The notes: generated by a model from the letters alone, not told the origin. A stretch of DNA of 42,843 nucleotides from an uncultured Flavobacteriaceae bacterium (GCA_937924845.1 CALDUQ010000022.1:1-42843), one strand, 5' to 3'; counted from the first letter of the stretch, positions 6,660-16,236 are shown. Translations and numbers: made by a program.

Positions 6660-7298
6660 CTAAATAGTAGAGGTGTTATAGCCAGAAAATTGCTTTAAGT
6701 AGTGCTTTACCGATGATCCGTAGGCATCAGAAATATTAACTTTACCACGACGTTTAAGATATTTTTTTACACCACCAGGACCAGCTAAATGTGCAGCTGC
6801 TAAAATGCCAGATTCGGTAACCTTAATATTGTTTAAAACTACGCCATCAAATTGATTAATATAATCGGCAAGTATTTTTTTGTTACGCTTAATGTTTTTT
6901 AAAAATATTTTTTCTTGAAGTTTTGGAGAGCTTAAAAAATAATCAATATTGGTAACCCCAAGCGTATTTAGTGTTTCTTCTCCAAATTGGTATTTTCCTA
7001 AGTAGCCTAAGGTGTTAATTTCATTATATCGTCCTTGTGATTCTTTAAAACCAATATGTTCTTTAAAAGCGATAAAGCAATTTTTGAGTTTAAAAAATTG
7101 AAATTTGCTTTTGTAATCTTCGGCAGTTATGGCTGTGGCTGTGGTAGGTGCGTTATTGGTTTTTGTTAAACTAATATAGTCGTTGTTGTTGTTAACTATA
7201 TTTAGGTATAAAAATAAACCGTATAACGATGCTATAGGTGCTATGGTGTAAAAACCATAGCACAAATAGAATTGTATTTTGATAATAATTTGCTTCAA
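6660..7298 (-). CDS. Membrane-anchored lysozyme-like peptidoglycan hydrolase
   Basis: The 212-aa product has an N-terminal membrane segment (about residues 10-34) and a linker rich in Thr and Ala. Its C-terminal domain (about 72-212) carries HIGFKESQGRYNEINTLGY followed by GKYQFGEETL and SGILAAAHLAGPGGVKKYL. This pattern (a catalytic-type glutamate E86 followed by S-x-G-x-Y, then GxYQF and AAxHLxG) is that of the lysozyme-like/transglycosylase-fold proteins that Flavobacteriaceae often annotate as LysM peptidoglycan-binding proteins. No LysM repeat is visible here. It would cleave or bind peptidoglycan in the periplasm. The gene has its own promoter box (7319-7326) and lies downstream of guaB on the same strand. 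Confidence 0.65.
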   Translation of the reverse strand: MKQIIIKIQFYLCYGFYTIAPIASLYGLFLYLNIVNNNNDYISLTKTNNAPTTATAITAEDYKSKFQFFKLKNCFIAFKEHIGFKESQGRYNEINTLGYLGKYQFGEETLNTLGVTNIDYFLSSPKLQEKIFLKNIKRNKKILADYINQFDGVVLNNIKVTESGILAAAHLAGPGGVKKYLKRRGKVNISDAYGSSVKHYLKQFSGYNTSTI

Positions 7299-7318
7299 AT
7301 TAATTAGATTTGGTTTTG

Positions 7319-7326
7319 CAAATCTA
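7319..7326 (-). promoter_or_regulatory. -7 box of the peptidoglycan hydrolase-like gene
   Basis: The minus strand reads TAGATTTG here, a perfect TAnnTTTG box, 20 bp before the ATG at 7298. It forms part of a small inverted repeat (AGATTTG at 7307-7313 with CAAATCT at 7319-7325) that could also be an operator or a weak guaB terminator. Confidence 0.55.
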
Positions 7327-7385
7327 GTAAATTTAAGTTTAATCTGTTTTTTAGGTTGTTTTGTCGAAATGACCTCGTATTTTTT

Positions 7386-8858
7386 TTAGCGACTGTAGTT
7401 TGGTGCTTCTTTAGTTATGGTGACATCGTGCGGATGACTTTCGTTAATACCCGATGCTGTAATTTTTACAAATTTAGCATGTGTTTTAAGTGCGTCAATA
7501 TCTTTTGCACCACAATAACCCATCCCCGCTCTAAGTCCGCCAATAAATTGGTGAATACTTTCGTATAATTCACCTTTGTAATTAACACGGCCAACAATGC
7601 CCTCAGGTACTAGTTTTTTGATATCGTCTTCAACATCTTGAAAATAGCGGTCTTTACTGCCTTCTTTCATTGCTTCAACGCTTCCCATACCTCGGTAGGA
7701 TTTAAATTTACGGCCTTCGTAAATGATAGTTTCACCGGGCGATTCTTTGGTGCCTGCAAGTAATGAGCCTAGCATTACGCAGTCAGCTCCAGCAGCAATA
7801 GCTTTAGGAATATCACCAGTGTATCTAATTCCGCCATCGGCAATAACAGGAACACCGCTGCCTTTAATAGCTTCGGCGACTTCTAAAACTGCTGAAAATT
7901 GAGGAAAACCAACACCTGCCACAACACGAGTTGTACAGATTGATCCTGGGCCTATACCAACTTTTACGGCATCGGCACCTGCTTCGACCAAATATTTAGC
8001 AGCTTCTGGAGTTGCTATGTTGCCAACAACAACATCTAGGTTAGGAAATTGTTTTTTGACATTTTTAAGTACATCTACCACGCCTTTTGTGTGTCCGTGT
8101 GCGGTATCAATAATGATAGCATCTACACCAACTTCAACTAGTGCAGCAGCTCTATCAACAGCATCGGCTGTAACGCCAATAGCTGCAGCAACTCTTAGCC
8201 TGCCATAAGTATCTTTATTGGCAATTGGTTTTTGTGTTAATTTTGTGATATCTCTAAAAGTGATTAGGCCAACAAGTTTGTTGTCACTGTTTACCACAGG
8301 AAGTTTTTCGATTTTGTTTTCTTGTAAGATGCTTTCTGCATCAAGTAGCGAAGTTCCTTCTTTGGCAGTAACAATATTTTGACTTGTCATTACCTCTGTG
8401 ATTAAACGATTGTTGTTTTTTTCAAATCGAAGATCACGATTGGTAACAATACCTTTTAAAAATCCGTTGTCATCAATAATAGGTATACCGCCAATGCTAT
8501 GTTCTTTCATATGCTGTTTTGCATCTTTAACAGTAGCATTTAAATCTAAGGTTATAGGGTCGATAATCATACCGCTTTCGGCACGTTTTACTTTTCTAAC
8601 CTGAATTGCTTGTTGTGCAATTGTCATGTTTTTGTGTAATACACCAATACCGCCTTCTCTAGCAATGGCAATGGCCATATCGCTTTCGGTAACTGTATCC
8701 ATCGCGGCAGAAATAATCGGAACATTAATAGTAATATTACGTGTAAATTTTGCTTGGATATTAACTTCTCTTGGAAGTACTTGAGAGTAGGCAGGTACTA
8801 AAAGTACGTCATCGTAAGTAAGACCTTCTCCTAGAATTTTATTTTGGTGGGCTTTCAT
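7386..8858 (-). CDS. guaB: Inosine-5'-monophosphate dehydrogenase
   Basis: GuaB oxidises IMP to XMP with NAD+, the first committed step of guanine nucleotide synthesis in the cytosol. The 490-aa length is normal for the bacterial enzyme. The N-terminal barrel segment is [20 protein letters not shown]. Two CBS domains follow at about residues 95-210 ([27 protein letters not shown]). The catalytic loop [15 protein letters not shown] contains the nucleophile C308. The phosphate-binding GGIRYTGD and the flap YRGMGS are intact. It lies next to purB on the same strand, which groups two steps after the IMP branch point, although the 89-bp gap has its own promoter box, so they may be transcribed separately. 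Confidence 0.98.
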   Translation of the reverse strand: MKAHQNKILGEGLTYDDVLLVPAYSQVLPREVNIQAKFTRNITINVPIISAAMDTVTESDMAIAIAREGGIGVLHKNMTIAQQAIQVRKVKRAESGMIIDPITLDLNATVKDAKQHMKEHSIGGIPIIDDNGFLKGIVTNRDLRFEKNNNRLITEVMTSQNIVTAKEGTSLLDAESILQENKIEKLPVVNSDNKLVGLITFRDITKLTQKPIANKDTYGRLRVAAAIGVTADAVDRAAALVEVGVDAIIIDTAHGHTKGVVDVLKNVKKQFPNLDVVVGNIATPEAAKYLVEAGADAVKVGIGPGSICTTRVVAGVGFPQFSAVLEVAEAIKGSGVPVIADGGIRYTGDIPKAIAAGADCVMLGSLLAGTKESPGETIIYEGRKFKSYRGMGSVEAMKEGSKDRYFQDVEDDIKKLVPEGIVGRVNYKGELYESIHQFIGGLRAGMGYCGAKDIDALKTHAKFVKITASGINESHPHDVTITKEAPNYSR

Positions 8859-8881
8859 CGCAATTAATTTATAATTGCATG

Positions 8882-8889
8882 CAAATATA
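8882..8889 (-). promoter_or_regulatory. guaB -7 promoter box
   Basis: TATATTTG on the minus strand matches TAnnTTTG perfectly and lies 23 bp before the guaB ATG. No clear -33 TTG is visible at the usual distance. Confidence 0.6.
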
Positions 8890-8947
8890 CGCTATTTTGA
8901 TTGATTATTAGCGGATATTATTTAGATAACTAATTTTAGATTTAAGC

Positions 8948-10291
8948 TTAAATGCCCGTGTAATTGCTAGGTGAAATGGCTTTGAGTTCATTTTTTAAGC
9001 TGTTACTGATGTTTAATGTGTCGATAAATTTTGAAATAGAAGTTTTGGTAATGGCTTCATTGGTGCGTGTAAGTCCTTTTAAGGCTTCATAAGGGTTGGG
9101 GTAGGCTTCTCGGCGTAATATGGTTTGAATAGCCTCGGCAACTACAGCCCAATTTTGCTCTAAATCATGAGCTATTTTTTGTTCGTTAAGTAGTAATTTG
9201 TTTAAGCCTTTTAGTGTAGAGGCAAGTCCGATTAGTGTATGTCCAATTGGTACGCCTATGTTGCGCAATACGGTACTATCGGTCAAATCGCGTTGTAGCC
9301 TTGAAATAGGTAGCTTTGCTGAAAGATGCTGAAATATAGCATTGGCTAGCCCTAAGTTGCCTTCGCTATTTTCAAAATCAATAGGGTTTACTTTGTGTGG
9401 CATTGCAGAACTGCCAACTTCTCCTTTTTTAATTTTTTGTTTAAAATAATCCATGGAAATGTAAGTCCAAAAATCTTTATTTAAATCAATAATAATGGTG
9501 TTTATGCGTTTAAGTGCGTCAAATAACGCTGCCATATAATCGTAATGCTCAATTTGTGTGGTAGGAAAAGAGTGGTGTAGGCCTAATGTGTTTTCGACAA
9601 AATTAGTGCCAAAGGTTTTCCAATCAATATTAGGATAAGCAACTTTATGTGCGTTAAAATTGCCTGTAGCACCGCCAAATTTTGCGGCGTTAGGGATGTT
9701 GTTTAGTAATTTAAATTGCTCGTTTAATCGGGTAATAAAAACCTGTATTTCTTTGCCTAGTCGTGTTGGTGACGCGGGTTGACCGTGTGTGCGTGCAAGC
9801 ATGGCAATAGCTTGCCAGTCATTAGCTAATGTTTTTAGTTTATCTGCTGTTAATTGGTAAGCAGGTTTGTACACATTATTAATAGCATCTTTAATACTTA
9901 GCGGTACAGCTGTGTTGTTTATGTCTTGAGAGGTGAGTCCAAAATGAATAAACTCTTTATACTCTGATATGTTTAATTGGTCAAATTTTTGTTTAATAAA
10001 ATATTCAACTGCCTTTACATCATGGTTTGTTGTTTTTTCAATTTCTTTTATGGCTTGTGCATCTTGAGATGAAAAATTAGAGTAAAGTTGCCTTAAATTG
10101 TTATATAATGTTTTGTTAAACGATTTTAATTGCGGTAAAGGCTGTTCACAAAGGCTAATAAAGTATTCAATTTCTATTAAAACACGATACTTAATTAAGG
10201 CTTCTTCAGAGAAGTAGTTAGCTAATTCGTTAGTCTTATTTCTATATCGGCCATCAATAGGGGATATCGCGTTTAATGTACTTGTTTGCAT
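8948..10291 (-). CDS. purB: Adenylosuccinate lyase
   Basis: PurB cleaves adenylosuccinate to AMP and fumarate and also SAICAR to AICAR, acting twice in purine synthesis. The 447-aa length is typical. The N-terminus ISPIDGRYRNKT matches the PurB type found in Proteobacteria and Bacteroidetes. The family signature SSAMPHKVNP is at 294-303 and holds the mobile catalytic serine loop. ARTHGQPASP contains the catalytic histidine H169, and FGLTSQDINNTA is the substrate loop. guaB lies 89 bp downstream. Upstream TATATTTA (minus strand, about 10319-10326) is a near-consensus -7 box. Confidence 0.97.
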   Translation of the reverse strand: MQTSTLNAISPIDGRYRNKTNELANYFSEEALIKYRVLIEIEYFISLCEQPLPQLKSFNKTLYNNLRQLYSNFSSQDAQAIKEIEKTTNHDVKAVEYFIKQKFDQLNISEYKEFIHFGLTSQDINNTAVPLSIKDAINNVYKPAYQLTADKLKTLANDWQAIAMLARTHGQPASPTRLGKEIQVFITRLNEQFKLLNNIPNAAKFGGATGNFNAHKVAYPNIDWKTFGTNFVENTLGLHHSFPTTQIEHYDYMAALFDALKRINTIIIDLNKDFWTYISMDYFKQKIKKGEVGSSAMPHKVNPIDFENSEGNLGLANAIFQHLSAKLPISRLQRDLTDSTVLRNIGVPIGHTLIGLASTLKGLNKLLLNEQKIAHDLEQNWAVVAEAIQTILRREAYPNPYEALKGLTRTNEAITKTSISKFIDTLNISNSLKNELKAISPSNYTGI

Positions 10292-10347
10292 AATGCTTGC
10301 ATAAAAAATTAAGCTGTAAATATACTTATTCGTATGTTGTGTGAAGG

Positions 10348-11094
10348 TTAAATTTTAGTGATGTTGCTATCACCTATAATTAGTCCTTTTTTTACTGAGG
10401 CATTGCCGGTGTAAATTATATTGGCTTCGCCATAAGCGGTTACTTTAAATTGATTTGTAATGTTAAGTTGGTAAGTGCCATCGCCATATGCGGTTAGTTT
10501 GGTGTTTTTACTTTTTACAGTTTTGCAATTTACAGTGCTGGAGCCGTAAGCGGTTATACGTTGATTGGCAATTGTACCATTTTCAATGTTTAAATCACTA
10601 TCGCCATAGATAGCAACTTTTAAGTTGTTTAATTCAATATTGGTTATGTTGACTTCGGATTTACCATAAATGCGAAGTGTAAAATCGTTTTGCTTTATAG
10701 GGCTTGTAAATTCTATTTTTTCTTCACCTCTAACTGAAAATGTATTTACGTTGTGGTTGTATGTAATGGTGACTTTGGCTATTTTGTTTTTGTAAATTGG
10801 TGTTTTTTGTTTCCATCCATTATGTTTTTTGGTAGTATTGGTTGTAATAGTTTTTGCGCCTTCTAAAAATACTTGTAGTGTGCCTTTTTTTAATTCGTAT
10901 TGCAGTTTTTCCGTAGGTACAAAAATTTCATCAATACGGATGCTTGCTTTATCTCCTTTTTTAAAGGTTACTTCAATATGTGGGCTAATAATAATTTTGT
11001 TAAAATTACTAGGTATAGTGTAAGTTGTTTCTTGAGCCGTAATGGTAAAAGTGAAATATAGAAAAATAATTAATGTGTTGAAAATTGCTTTCAT
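10348..11094 (-). CDS. Secreted DUF2807 (GIN-domain) protein
   Basis: This 248-aa protein has a signal peptide (about 1-20, cleavage near TAQ). The following FNKIIISPHIEVTFKKGD segment opens a DUF2807 domain. The C-terminal half carries five coils with the recurring motif [IA]YGxS/D/E (IYGKSEVNI, IYGDSDLNI, AYGSSTVNC, AYGDGTYQL, AYGEANIIY), spaced about 17-20 residues apart, as expected of a right-handed beta-helix. DUF2807 proteins are common in Bacteroidetes and are thought to sit in the periplasm or on the surface. No enzymatic role is known. It is a separate unit between purB (same strand) and the divergent ribosomal operon. Confidence 0.8.
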   Translation of the reverse strand: MKAIFNTLIIFLYFTFTITAQETTYTIPSNFNKIIISPHIEVTFKKGDKASIRIDEIFVPTEKLQYELKKGTLQVFLEGAKTITTNTTKKHNGWKQKTPIYKNKIAKVTITYNHNVNTFSVRGEEKIEFTSPIKQNDFTLRIYGKSEVNITNIELNNLKVAIYGDSDLNIENGTIANQRITAYGSSTVNCKTVKSKNTKLTAYGDGTYQLNITNQFKVTAYGEANIIYTGNASVKKGLIIGDSNITKI

Positions 11095-11233
11095 GAGATT
11101 TTGTGTTTAGTGATTTGATATAAAGAGTGCTGTTTTTTTTAATTGTTACAGTTTATAAATTTTTTTACAAAAAAAACATGATTTAAGTGATAATTAATGA
11201 GTTAACTATGACTGTGATTTTTGTAAAATTATA

Positions 11234-11264
11234 TTGTGAGTACAAAAATTAATACCTATTTTTG
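11234..11264 (+). promoter_or_regulatory. Promoter of the rpsF-rpsR-rplI operon
   Basis: TATTTTTG at 11257-11264 is a perfect TAnnTTTG -7 box. A TTG at 11234-11236 gives a -33 element at 20-bp spacing, within the 17-23 bp known for Bacteroidetes sigma factor. The start codon chosen for rpsF is 31 bp downstream, and the in-frame upstream codon at 11236 would lie inside the promoter. Confidence 0.7.
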
Positions 11265-11295
11265 CAGGCTTAAAATAATTAATAAATCATTTATT

Positions 11296-11634
11296 ATGAA
11301 TCATTACGAAACTGTTTTCATCTTGAATCCCGTTTTATCTGAAACTCAGATAAAGGAAACAGTAAAGAAGTATGAAGATTTTCTAACTTCTAAAGGAGCC
11401 AAGATAGTAGCAAAAGAAGATTGGGGCTTAAAAAAATTAGCTTACCCAATTCAAAACAAAAAAAGTGGATTTTACCACTTATTTCAATTTACAGGTGAAG
11501 GCGATATTATTACTCCTCTTGAAGTAGAGTATAGACGTGACGAGCGTTTTATGCGTTACTTAACTGTAAAATTAGATAAGCATGCAGTTGCTTGGGCTGA
11601 AAGAAGAAGAGAAAAACTTAAACAAAAAGCGTAA
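11296..11634 (+). CDS. rpsF: 30S ribosomal protein S6
   Basis: S6 binds 16S rRNA in the small-subunit platform as a heterodimer with S18. The protein is 112 aa from ATG 11296, beginning [21 protein letters not shown], the standard S6 start. The signatures [19 protein letters not shown] and [16 protein letters not shown] are intact. An upstream start at 11236 would add 20 residues that overlap the promoter, so I reject it. rpsR follows after 2 bp and rplI after 10 bp, the usual operon. Confidence 0.97.
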   Translation: MNHYETVFILNPVLSETQIKETVKKYEDFLTSKGAKIVAKEDWGLKKLAYPIQNKKSGFYHLFQFTGEGDIITPLEVEYRRDERFMRYLTVKLDKHAVAWAERRREKLKQKA

Positions 11635-11636
11635 TT

Positions 11637-11930
11637 ATGTCTATAGAACAACAAGCTAAAGGAAAAAAAGATGGTGAAGTAAGATATTTAACGCCATTAA
11701 ATATAGAAACTAATAAAACAAAAAAATACTGTCGTTTTAAAAAGTCGGGTATAAAATATATCGACTACAAAGACCCAGATTTTTTATTGAAATTTGTTAA
11801 CGAACAAGGTAAATTATTGCCAAGACGTTTAACAGGAACATCATTAAAATACCAAAGAAAAGTATCTGTAGCAGTAAAAAGAGGGCGTCACTTAGCGTTA
11901 ATGCCTTATGTAGCAGATTTAATGAAATAA
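11637..11930 (+). CDS. rpsR: 30S ribosomal protein S18
   Basis: S18 pairs with S6 in the platform of the small subunit. The 97-aa protein shows the family core [24 protein letters not shown] as consecutive segments, then [33 protein letters not shown]. The first 20 residues form a charged extension seen in Bacteroidetes S18. Only one cysteine is present, so it is of the zinc-free type. It is second in the rpsF operon. Confidence 0.97.
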   Translation: MSIEQQAKGKKDGEVRYLTPLNIETNKTKKYCRFKKSGIKYIDYKDPDFLLKFVNEQGKLLPRRLTGTSLKYQRKVSVAVKRGRHLALMPYVADLMK

Positions 11931-11940
11931 TATTATAACT

Positions 11941-12393
11941 ATGGAACTTATATTAAAACAAGACGTTGAAGGTTTAGGATTTAAAGACGATATTGTAACG
12001 GTTAAAAATGGTTATGGTAGAAATTTTTTAATTCCTCAAGGAAACGCAATTTTAGCTACAATTTCAGCAAAAAAAGTTTTAGCTGAAAATTTAAAACAAC
12101 GTGCTTTTAAAGAAAAGAAAATTGTTGACGACGCTACTGCGTTATCAGAAACATTAAAAGGATTAGATATTAAAATATCTGCAAAAACTGGTTCTGGAGA
12201 TAAATTATTTGGATCGGTTAATAACATTAATGTATCTGAAGCTTTAGAAAAAGCAGGACATGCTATAGATAAAAAGTTTATTAATGTTACAGGTGGTAAT
12301 ATTAAACGTACAGGTAAGTATAATGCTACAGTGCGATTACACCGTGAAGTAACCGTTGATTTACCATTTGAGATTATAGCTCAATCAAAATAA
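11941..12393 (+). CDS. rplI: 50S ribosomal protein L9
   Basis: L9 binds domain V of 23S rRNA and reaches over the small subunit through a long helix. The 150-aa protein has the N-terminal signature MELILKQDVEGLGFKDDIVTVKNGYGRNFLIPQGNA (the GxxxxVKxGYxRNxLxP pattern), a connecting helix and the C-terminal domain ending LPFEIIAQSK. It is last in the operon and is followed by a strong terminator. Confidence 0.97.
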   Translation: MELILKQDVEGLGFKDDIVTVKNGYGRNFLIPQGNAILATISAKKVLAENLKQRAFKEKKIVDDATALSETLKGLDIKISAKTGSGDKLFGSVNNINVSEALEKAGHAIDKKFINVTGGNIKRTGKYNATVRLHREVTVDLPFEIIAQSK

Positions 12394-12438
12394 TTAGTAC
12401 TTGTTAATTTCTTGTTAACAATATTAATTTCAGTTTTT

Positions 12439-12470
12439 AAAAAGACCTCCATTATGGAGGTCTTTTTTTT
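12439..12470 (+). terminator. Terminator of the ribosomal operon
   Basis: A 12-bp stem with GC-rich core GACCTCC/GGAGGTC (12439-12450 with 12456-12467), a five-base loop ATTAT and a nine-T tract lie 45 bp after the rplI stop. The structure is symmetric enough to work in both directions. Confidence 0.9.
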
Positions 12471-12478
12471 TAACTTTG
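12471..12478 (+). promoter_or_regulatory. -7 box of the TonB-dependent receptor gene
   Basis: TAACTTTG is a perfect TAnnTTTG box. It begins directly after the T tract of the rplI terminator and ends 24 bp before the ATG at 12503. No good -33 TTG is visible, since that position falls in the terminator stem. Confidence 0.5.
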
Positions 12479-12502
12479 TTTTTCAAAAAAAAAACTAATA
12501 TC

Positions 12503-15500
12503 ATGAAACTAATTAAACAACAATTAAGTGTTATGTTTTTTATGTTTTTTGGTGTTTTGACCTACAGTCAAGTCACAACATCAAGCATTAAGGGCTTAAT
12601 TCAAGATGAAAGTAATCAACCACTTATTGGTGCTAATGTGGTCGCCATTCACACACCTACAGGAACAAAATATGGTGCTTCTACTAATTTTGATGGGCGT
12701 TATAATTTATTAAACCTTAGAATAGGAGGGCCTTACAGCTTAACCATAAGTTATGTTGGTTATAAGGATAAAGTTTATAATGATTTGTTTTTAAATTTGG
12801 GTATAACTGAAAATATAAACCACACCATGGTTGAAGATAGCGCCCAATTAGATGCAGTAGTAATTACGGGATCATCAACAACAAGTGCTTTTGGTAGTGA
12901 TAGGACAGGAGCTGAAACGAGTGTAGGAAGACGTGAAATTACAAGGTTGCCTACAATATCAAGATCTGCTCAAGATTTTACACGTTTAGAGCCGTCGTCA
13001 TCAGGAAATTCATTTGGTGGTCGTAACGATCAATTCAACAATTTTTCATTAGATGGCGCAATTTTTAGTAACCCTTTTGGTTTGGACGCAGCGACACCAG
13101 GAGGTCAAACAGGAGCACAACCAATCTCGTTAGATGCTATAGACCAAATTCAGGTATCTTTAGCGCCTTATGATGTGACCCAGTCGGGCTTTACAGGAGC
13201 ATCTGTAAATGCAGTAACAAAAAGCGGCACAAATGAATTTAAAGGCACAGTGTATGGCTTTTTTAGAAACGAAGACTTAACAGGAGGAAAAATTAAAGGT
13301 GAAGATGTTTTTAAAGCTGATTTAGAGCAAGTACAATATGGTGTTAGTATAGGTGGTCCAATTGTAAAAAACAAATTATTCTTTTTTGCAAACTTTGAAA
13401 GTGATGATCGTACTGATTTGGGAGCACCTTTTTTACCAAATACAGGAAGTGGCGCTATAAATGAATCAAGAGTAGCAGAAAGTGATTTAGTAGCCGTAAG
13501 AGATGCGTTATTAAATTTAGGTTATGATCCTGGTCGTTATCAGGGGTTTACGTTTGGGTCTGAATCTATAAAAGGTATTTTTAAATTAGATTGGAATATT
13601 AATGATAATAACAGAGCGGCTTTAATATATAACTTCTTAAAAGCATCAAAAGATACACCTGCACACCCCACTGCTTTAGGGGTAAGAGGACCAAACTTTA
13701 CGACACTTCAGTTTGAAAACTCAGCATATACGATAAATAACAATATTGATTCTTTTCAGTTTGAGTTAAACTCAACATTATCCGACGAGGCGGTAAATAA
13801 ATTTCAAATTGGTTACACAAAATTTGAAGATTTTAGAACACCGTTTTCTACACCAGCACCAAGTTTAATTATTGAGGATGGAAATAATAATAATTTGATT
13901 GTGGTAGGTCATGAACCATTTTCAATTAATAATGTTTTAGATCAAAGCGTATTTCAATTTACAAATAACTTGAACTTTTTTAAAGGCGATCATACGTATA
14001 CTGTAGGATTTTCATTTGAAAAATTTCAATTTGATAACTCATTCAATTTAGGAGTTTACGGCGGAACTTTTGGAGTTGTGCCCACGGGACCATTTTCGGC
14101 ACGAAATTTTGCTAGCGTACAAGAATTTTTAGATAATGCTGGTCAAGGCGGTTTAGTAGATGGATTAATTCAAGGTGCTAACGCTACCTTTAATAATAAT
14201 AATCAATTAGAGATTGGTGCTAATGGAGGTTGGTCTTTGGCAGAAACAAATGTTGGGCAATTATCATTTTATGTTCAAGATGAATGGAATGCTACAGATA
14301 ATTTTAAGTTAACTTATGGCGTACGTTTTGATAAACCATTATACTTTGATACAAAAGATAAGATTGAAGAAAATATTGATAGAAAAGGTACTTATAACCC
14401 AGATATTACTTATTTCAATCCAAACACAAATGAAGAGCTTACATTAGACTCTACAACATTACCAGCAAATGATTTTTTAATTTCACCTAGAGTTGGTTTT
14501 AATTGGGATGTAAATGGAGATTCTTCATTTCAATTAAGAGGTGGTTCGGGAGTATTTACAGGACGTTTCCCTTTTGTTTGGTTAGGTAATCAAGTACAAG
14601 GCGTAGATTTTTTCTTTTACCAATTAGTTGACCCTGATTTTAAATGGCCACAAGTATGGCGTTCTAATTTAGGTGCTGATTATAGATTAAATAACGGTAT
14701 TGTTTTAACAGGAGACTTGTCATATACACAAGATATTAATGGTGCTCACGTTCAAAACTGGGGGCTACGTAATCCTTCTCAAACGTTAAACTCTCCTGGA
14801 GATAACAGACCTATTTATGCAGCTACAGATAGAGGAAACAATGCATACGTGTTTACAAACTCTGATAAAGGCCGTATATTTAATGCAACATTAAAAGCTC
14901 AAAAAACGTTTAATAATGGCTTGTATACAAGTGTAGCATATAACTTTTTAGATGCTAAAGATGTTAACTCCATTGAAGCTGAAATTACAGGTGATGCTTT
15001 TGATTTTAATGCAACAAGAGGTAACGCTAATAATGATGTGTTAAGTAACTCACGTTATGGGGATAAGCATAGATTTATTGGTGTAGCAAGTAAAAAGTTT
15101 ACTTACGGTAATGATAAGTTTGCAACAACCATTTCAACATTTTTTGAGTATGCACAAGGTGGTCGTTTTAGTTATACCTATGCAGGAAATATAAATGGAG
15201 ATAGTTCGGGACAAAATAATGATTTAATTTATATACCAACACAAAGTGAGTTGCGTAATTACCAATTTACAGGTACTCCTGCTGAGCAATTAGAGCAAAT
15301 CTCAGCTTTTGAAGCTTACATACAACAAGACGACTATTTAAGTGAGAATAGAGGTGAGTACTCTGAGCGTTACGGTGCTTTAGCACCTTGGAGAGGTAAA
15401 TGGGATTTTAAAGTATTGCAAGATTTTAACTTTAAAGCGGGCGATAAAACGCACACCTTGCAACTTAGCTTAGACGTTTTAAATATTGGTAATTTAATTA

Positions 15501-15679
15501 ATAGTGATTGGGGGCTTGTACAAATACCAAATAATGTAAGTCCACTTGCTGTTGATAGTATTGATGCAACCACAAACACACCAACATATACCTTTAGAGG
15601 AGAAGATACTACCTTTGGTTATGACTCTAGTTTATTATCTAGATGGCAAGCTCAATTTGGATTACGTTATATTTTTTAA
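12503..15679 (+). CDS. TonB-dependent receptor, Oar-like, with carboxypeptidase-regulatory domain
   Basis: This 1058-aa outer-membrane protein starts with a signal peptide (MKLIKQQLSVMFFMFFGVLTYSQ, cleavage after the SQ region). A carboxypeptidase regulatory-like domain follows at about 30-115 (GLIQDESNQPLIGANVVAIHTPTGT). The plug (about 120-245) carries the Oar-type segment GGRNDQFNNFSLDGAIFSNPFGLDA and NAVTKSGTNEFKGTVYGFFRN. A large beta-barrel ends in a terminal phenylalanine (FGLRYIF), as recognised by the BAM complex. Unlike SusC it has no SusD partner. The Oar group is implicated in adhesion, protein or peptide uptake, and the substrate is unknown. I prefer the ATG at 12503, because the upstream ATG at 12476 lies in the -7 box. 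Confidence 0.9.
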   Translation: MKLIKQQLSVMFFMFFGVLTYSQVTTSSIKGLIQDESNQPLIGANVVAIHTPTGTKYGASTNFDGRYNLLNLRIGGPYSLTISYVGYKDKVYNDLFLNLGITENINHTMVEDSAQLDAVVITGSSTTSAFGSDRTGAETSVGRREITRLPTISRSAQDFTRLEPSSSGNSFGGRNDQFNNFSLDGAIFSNPFGLDAATPGGQTGAQPISLDAIDQIQVSLAPYDVTQSGFTGASVNAVTKSGTNEFKGTVYGFFRNEDLTGGKIKGEDVFKADLEQVQYGVSIGGPIVKNKLFFFANFESDDRTDLGAPFLPNTGSGAINESRVAESDLVAVRDALLNLGYDPGRYQGFTFGSESIKGIFKLDWNINDNNRAALIYNFLKASKDTPAHPTALGVRGPNFTTLQFENSAYTINNNIDSFQFELNSTLSDEAVNKFQIGYTKFEDFRTPFSTPAPSLIIEDGNNNNLIVVGHEPFSINNVLDQSVFQFTNNLNFFKGDHTYTVGFSFEKFQFDNSFNLGVYGGTFGVVPTGPFSARNFASVQEFLDNAGQGGLVDGLIQGANATFNNNNQLEIGANGGWSLAETNVGQLSFYVQDEWNATDNFKLTYGVRFDKPLYFDTKDKIEENIDRKGTYNPDITYFNPNTNEELTLDSTTLPANDFLISPRVGFNWDVNGDSSFQLRGGSGVFTGRFPFVWLGNQVQGVDFFFYQLVDPDFKWPQVWRSNLGADYRLNNGIVLTGDLSYTQDINGAHVQNWGLRNPSQTLNSPGDNRPIYAATDRGNNAYVFTNSDKGRIFNATLKAQKTFNNGLYTSVAYNFLDAKDVNSIEAEITGDAFDFNATRGNANNDVLSNSRYGDKHRFIGVASKKFTYGNDKFATTISTFFEYAQGGRFSYTYAGNINGDSSGQNNDLIYIPTQSELRNYQFTGTPAEQLEQISAFEAYIQQDDYLSENRGEYSERYGALAPWRGKWDFKVLQDFNFKAGDKTHTLQLSLDVLNIGNLINSDWGLVQIPNNVSPLAVDSIDATTNTPTYTFRGEDTTFGYDSSLLSRWQAQFGLRYIF

Positions 15680-15700
15680 ACACATTTAACATATATTCAA

Positions 15701-15733
15701 TAAATTTGCGCTCTTTTTAAGAGCGCATTTTTT
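15701..15733 (+). terminator. Terminator of the receptor gene overlapping a promoter box
   Basis: TGCGCTCTT (15707-15715) pairs with AAGAGCGCA (15719-15727) around a TTT loop and a T tract follows to 15733. TAAATTTG at 15701-15708 is a perfect -7 box that runs into the stem. Transcripts for the next gene could therefore start inside the terminator hairpin. Confidence 0.8.
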
Positions 15734-15745
15734 ATTTATAATTTT

Positions 15746-16219
15746 ATGAAGTATTCTAGATTAACTAAAGAACAATTTGACGAATTACATCAAGAGTTTA
15801 TAAACTTTTTGGCTACACAGTCCATTACGGCTGATGAATGGGAAACCATAAAAGTAAATAAACCAGAAATTGCCGAACAAGAGTTAGACGTATTTAGTGA
15901 TTTAATTTGGGAAGGCGTATTAACTAAAGCTAAGTTTTTAGAAAACATATCGCCTCAACATTTTTATTTATTTAGATTGGACGAAACGCAAATGCGATTG
16001 ATTGGCTTAAAACTTAATACTACCGAGGTAGATTTAACCACTAAAGCAGGGTTTGCATGGTTACGTGAAAATTTACTTTCTGATGCTGTCGAAATTTTTC
16101 AGGCCAATAAAAATTACTCTAAAGATGCACAAATGGATAAATTTGAGCTAATACAAAAAGGATCAGTAATCACAAAAGGCGATTTGTTTAAGTATTTTGA
16201 CGATTTAATTGGCGAATAA
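15746..16219 (+). CDS. DUF6495-like protein
   Basis: The 157-aa protein is probably cytosolic, with no signal peptide or membrane segment. Its start MKYSRLTKEQFDELHQEFINFLATQSI, followed by the acidic/aromatic stretch EWETIKVNKPEIAEQELDVFSDLIWEGVL, is characteristic of a conserved Bacteroidetes family that I associate with DUF6495. The function is unknown. It is encoded directly before hisS (72-bp gap with its own promoter box), a neighbourhood I believe recurs in Flavobacteriaceae. The family name is from memory of the N-terminal pattern. Confidence 0.7.
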   Translation: MKYSRLTKEQFDELHQEFINFLATQSITADEWETIKVNKPEIAEQELDVFSDLIWEGVLTKAKFLENISPQHFYLFRLDETQMRLIGLKLNTTEVDLTTKAGFAWLRENLLSDAVEIFQANKNYSKDAQMDKFELIQKGSVITKGDLFKYFDDLIGE

Positions 16220-16236
16220 AAAATGTAATAATAAAT

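Noticed and set aside
7363-7373. GTCGAAATGAC as a regulatory palindrome between the hydrolase-like gene and guaB
   Set aside because: It is a short motif common in flavobacterial genomes, and one copy alone is not enough to claim a site.
11236-11295. Twenty-residue N-terminal extension of rpsF
   Set aside because: The extension runs through the -33/-7 promoter and is absent from the S6 family.
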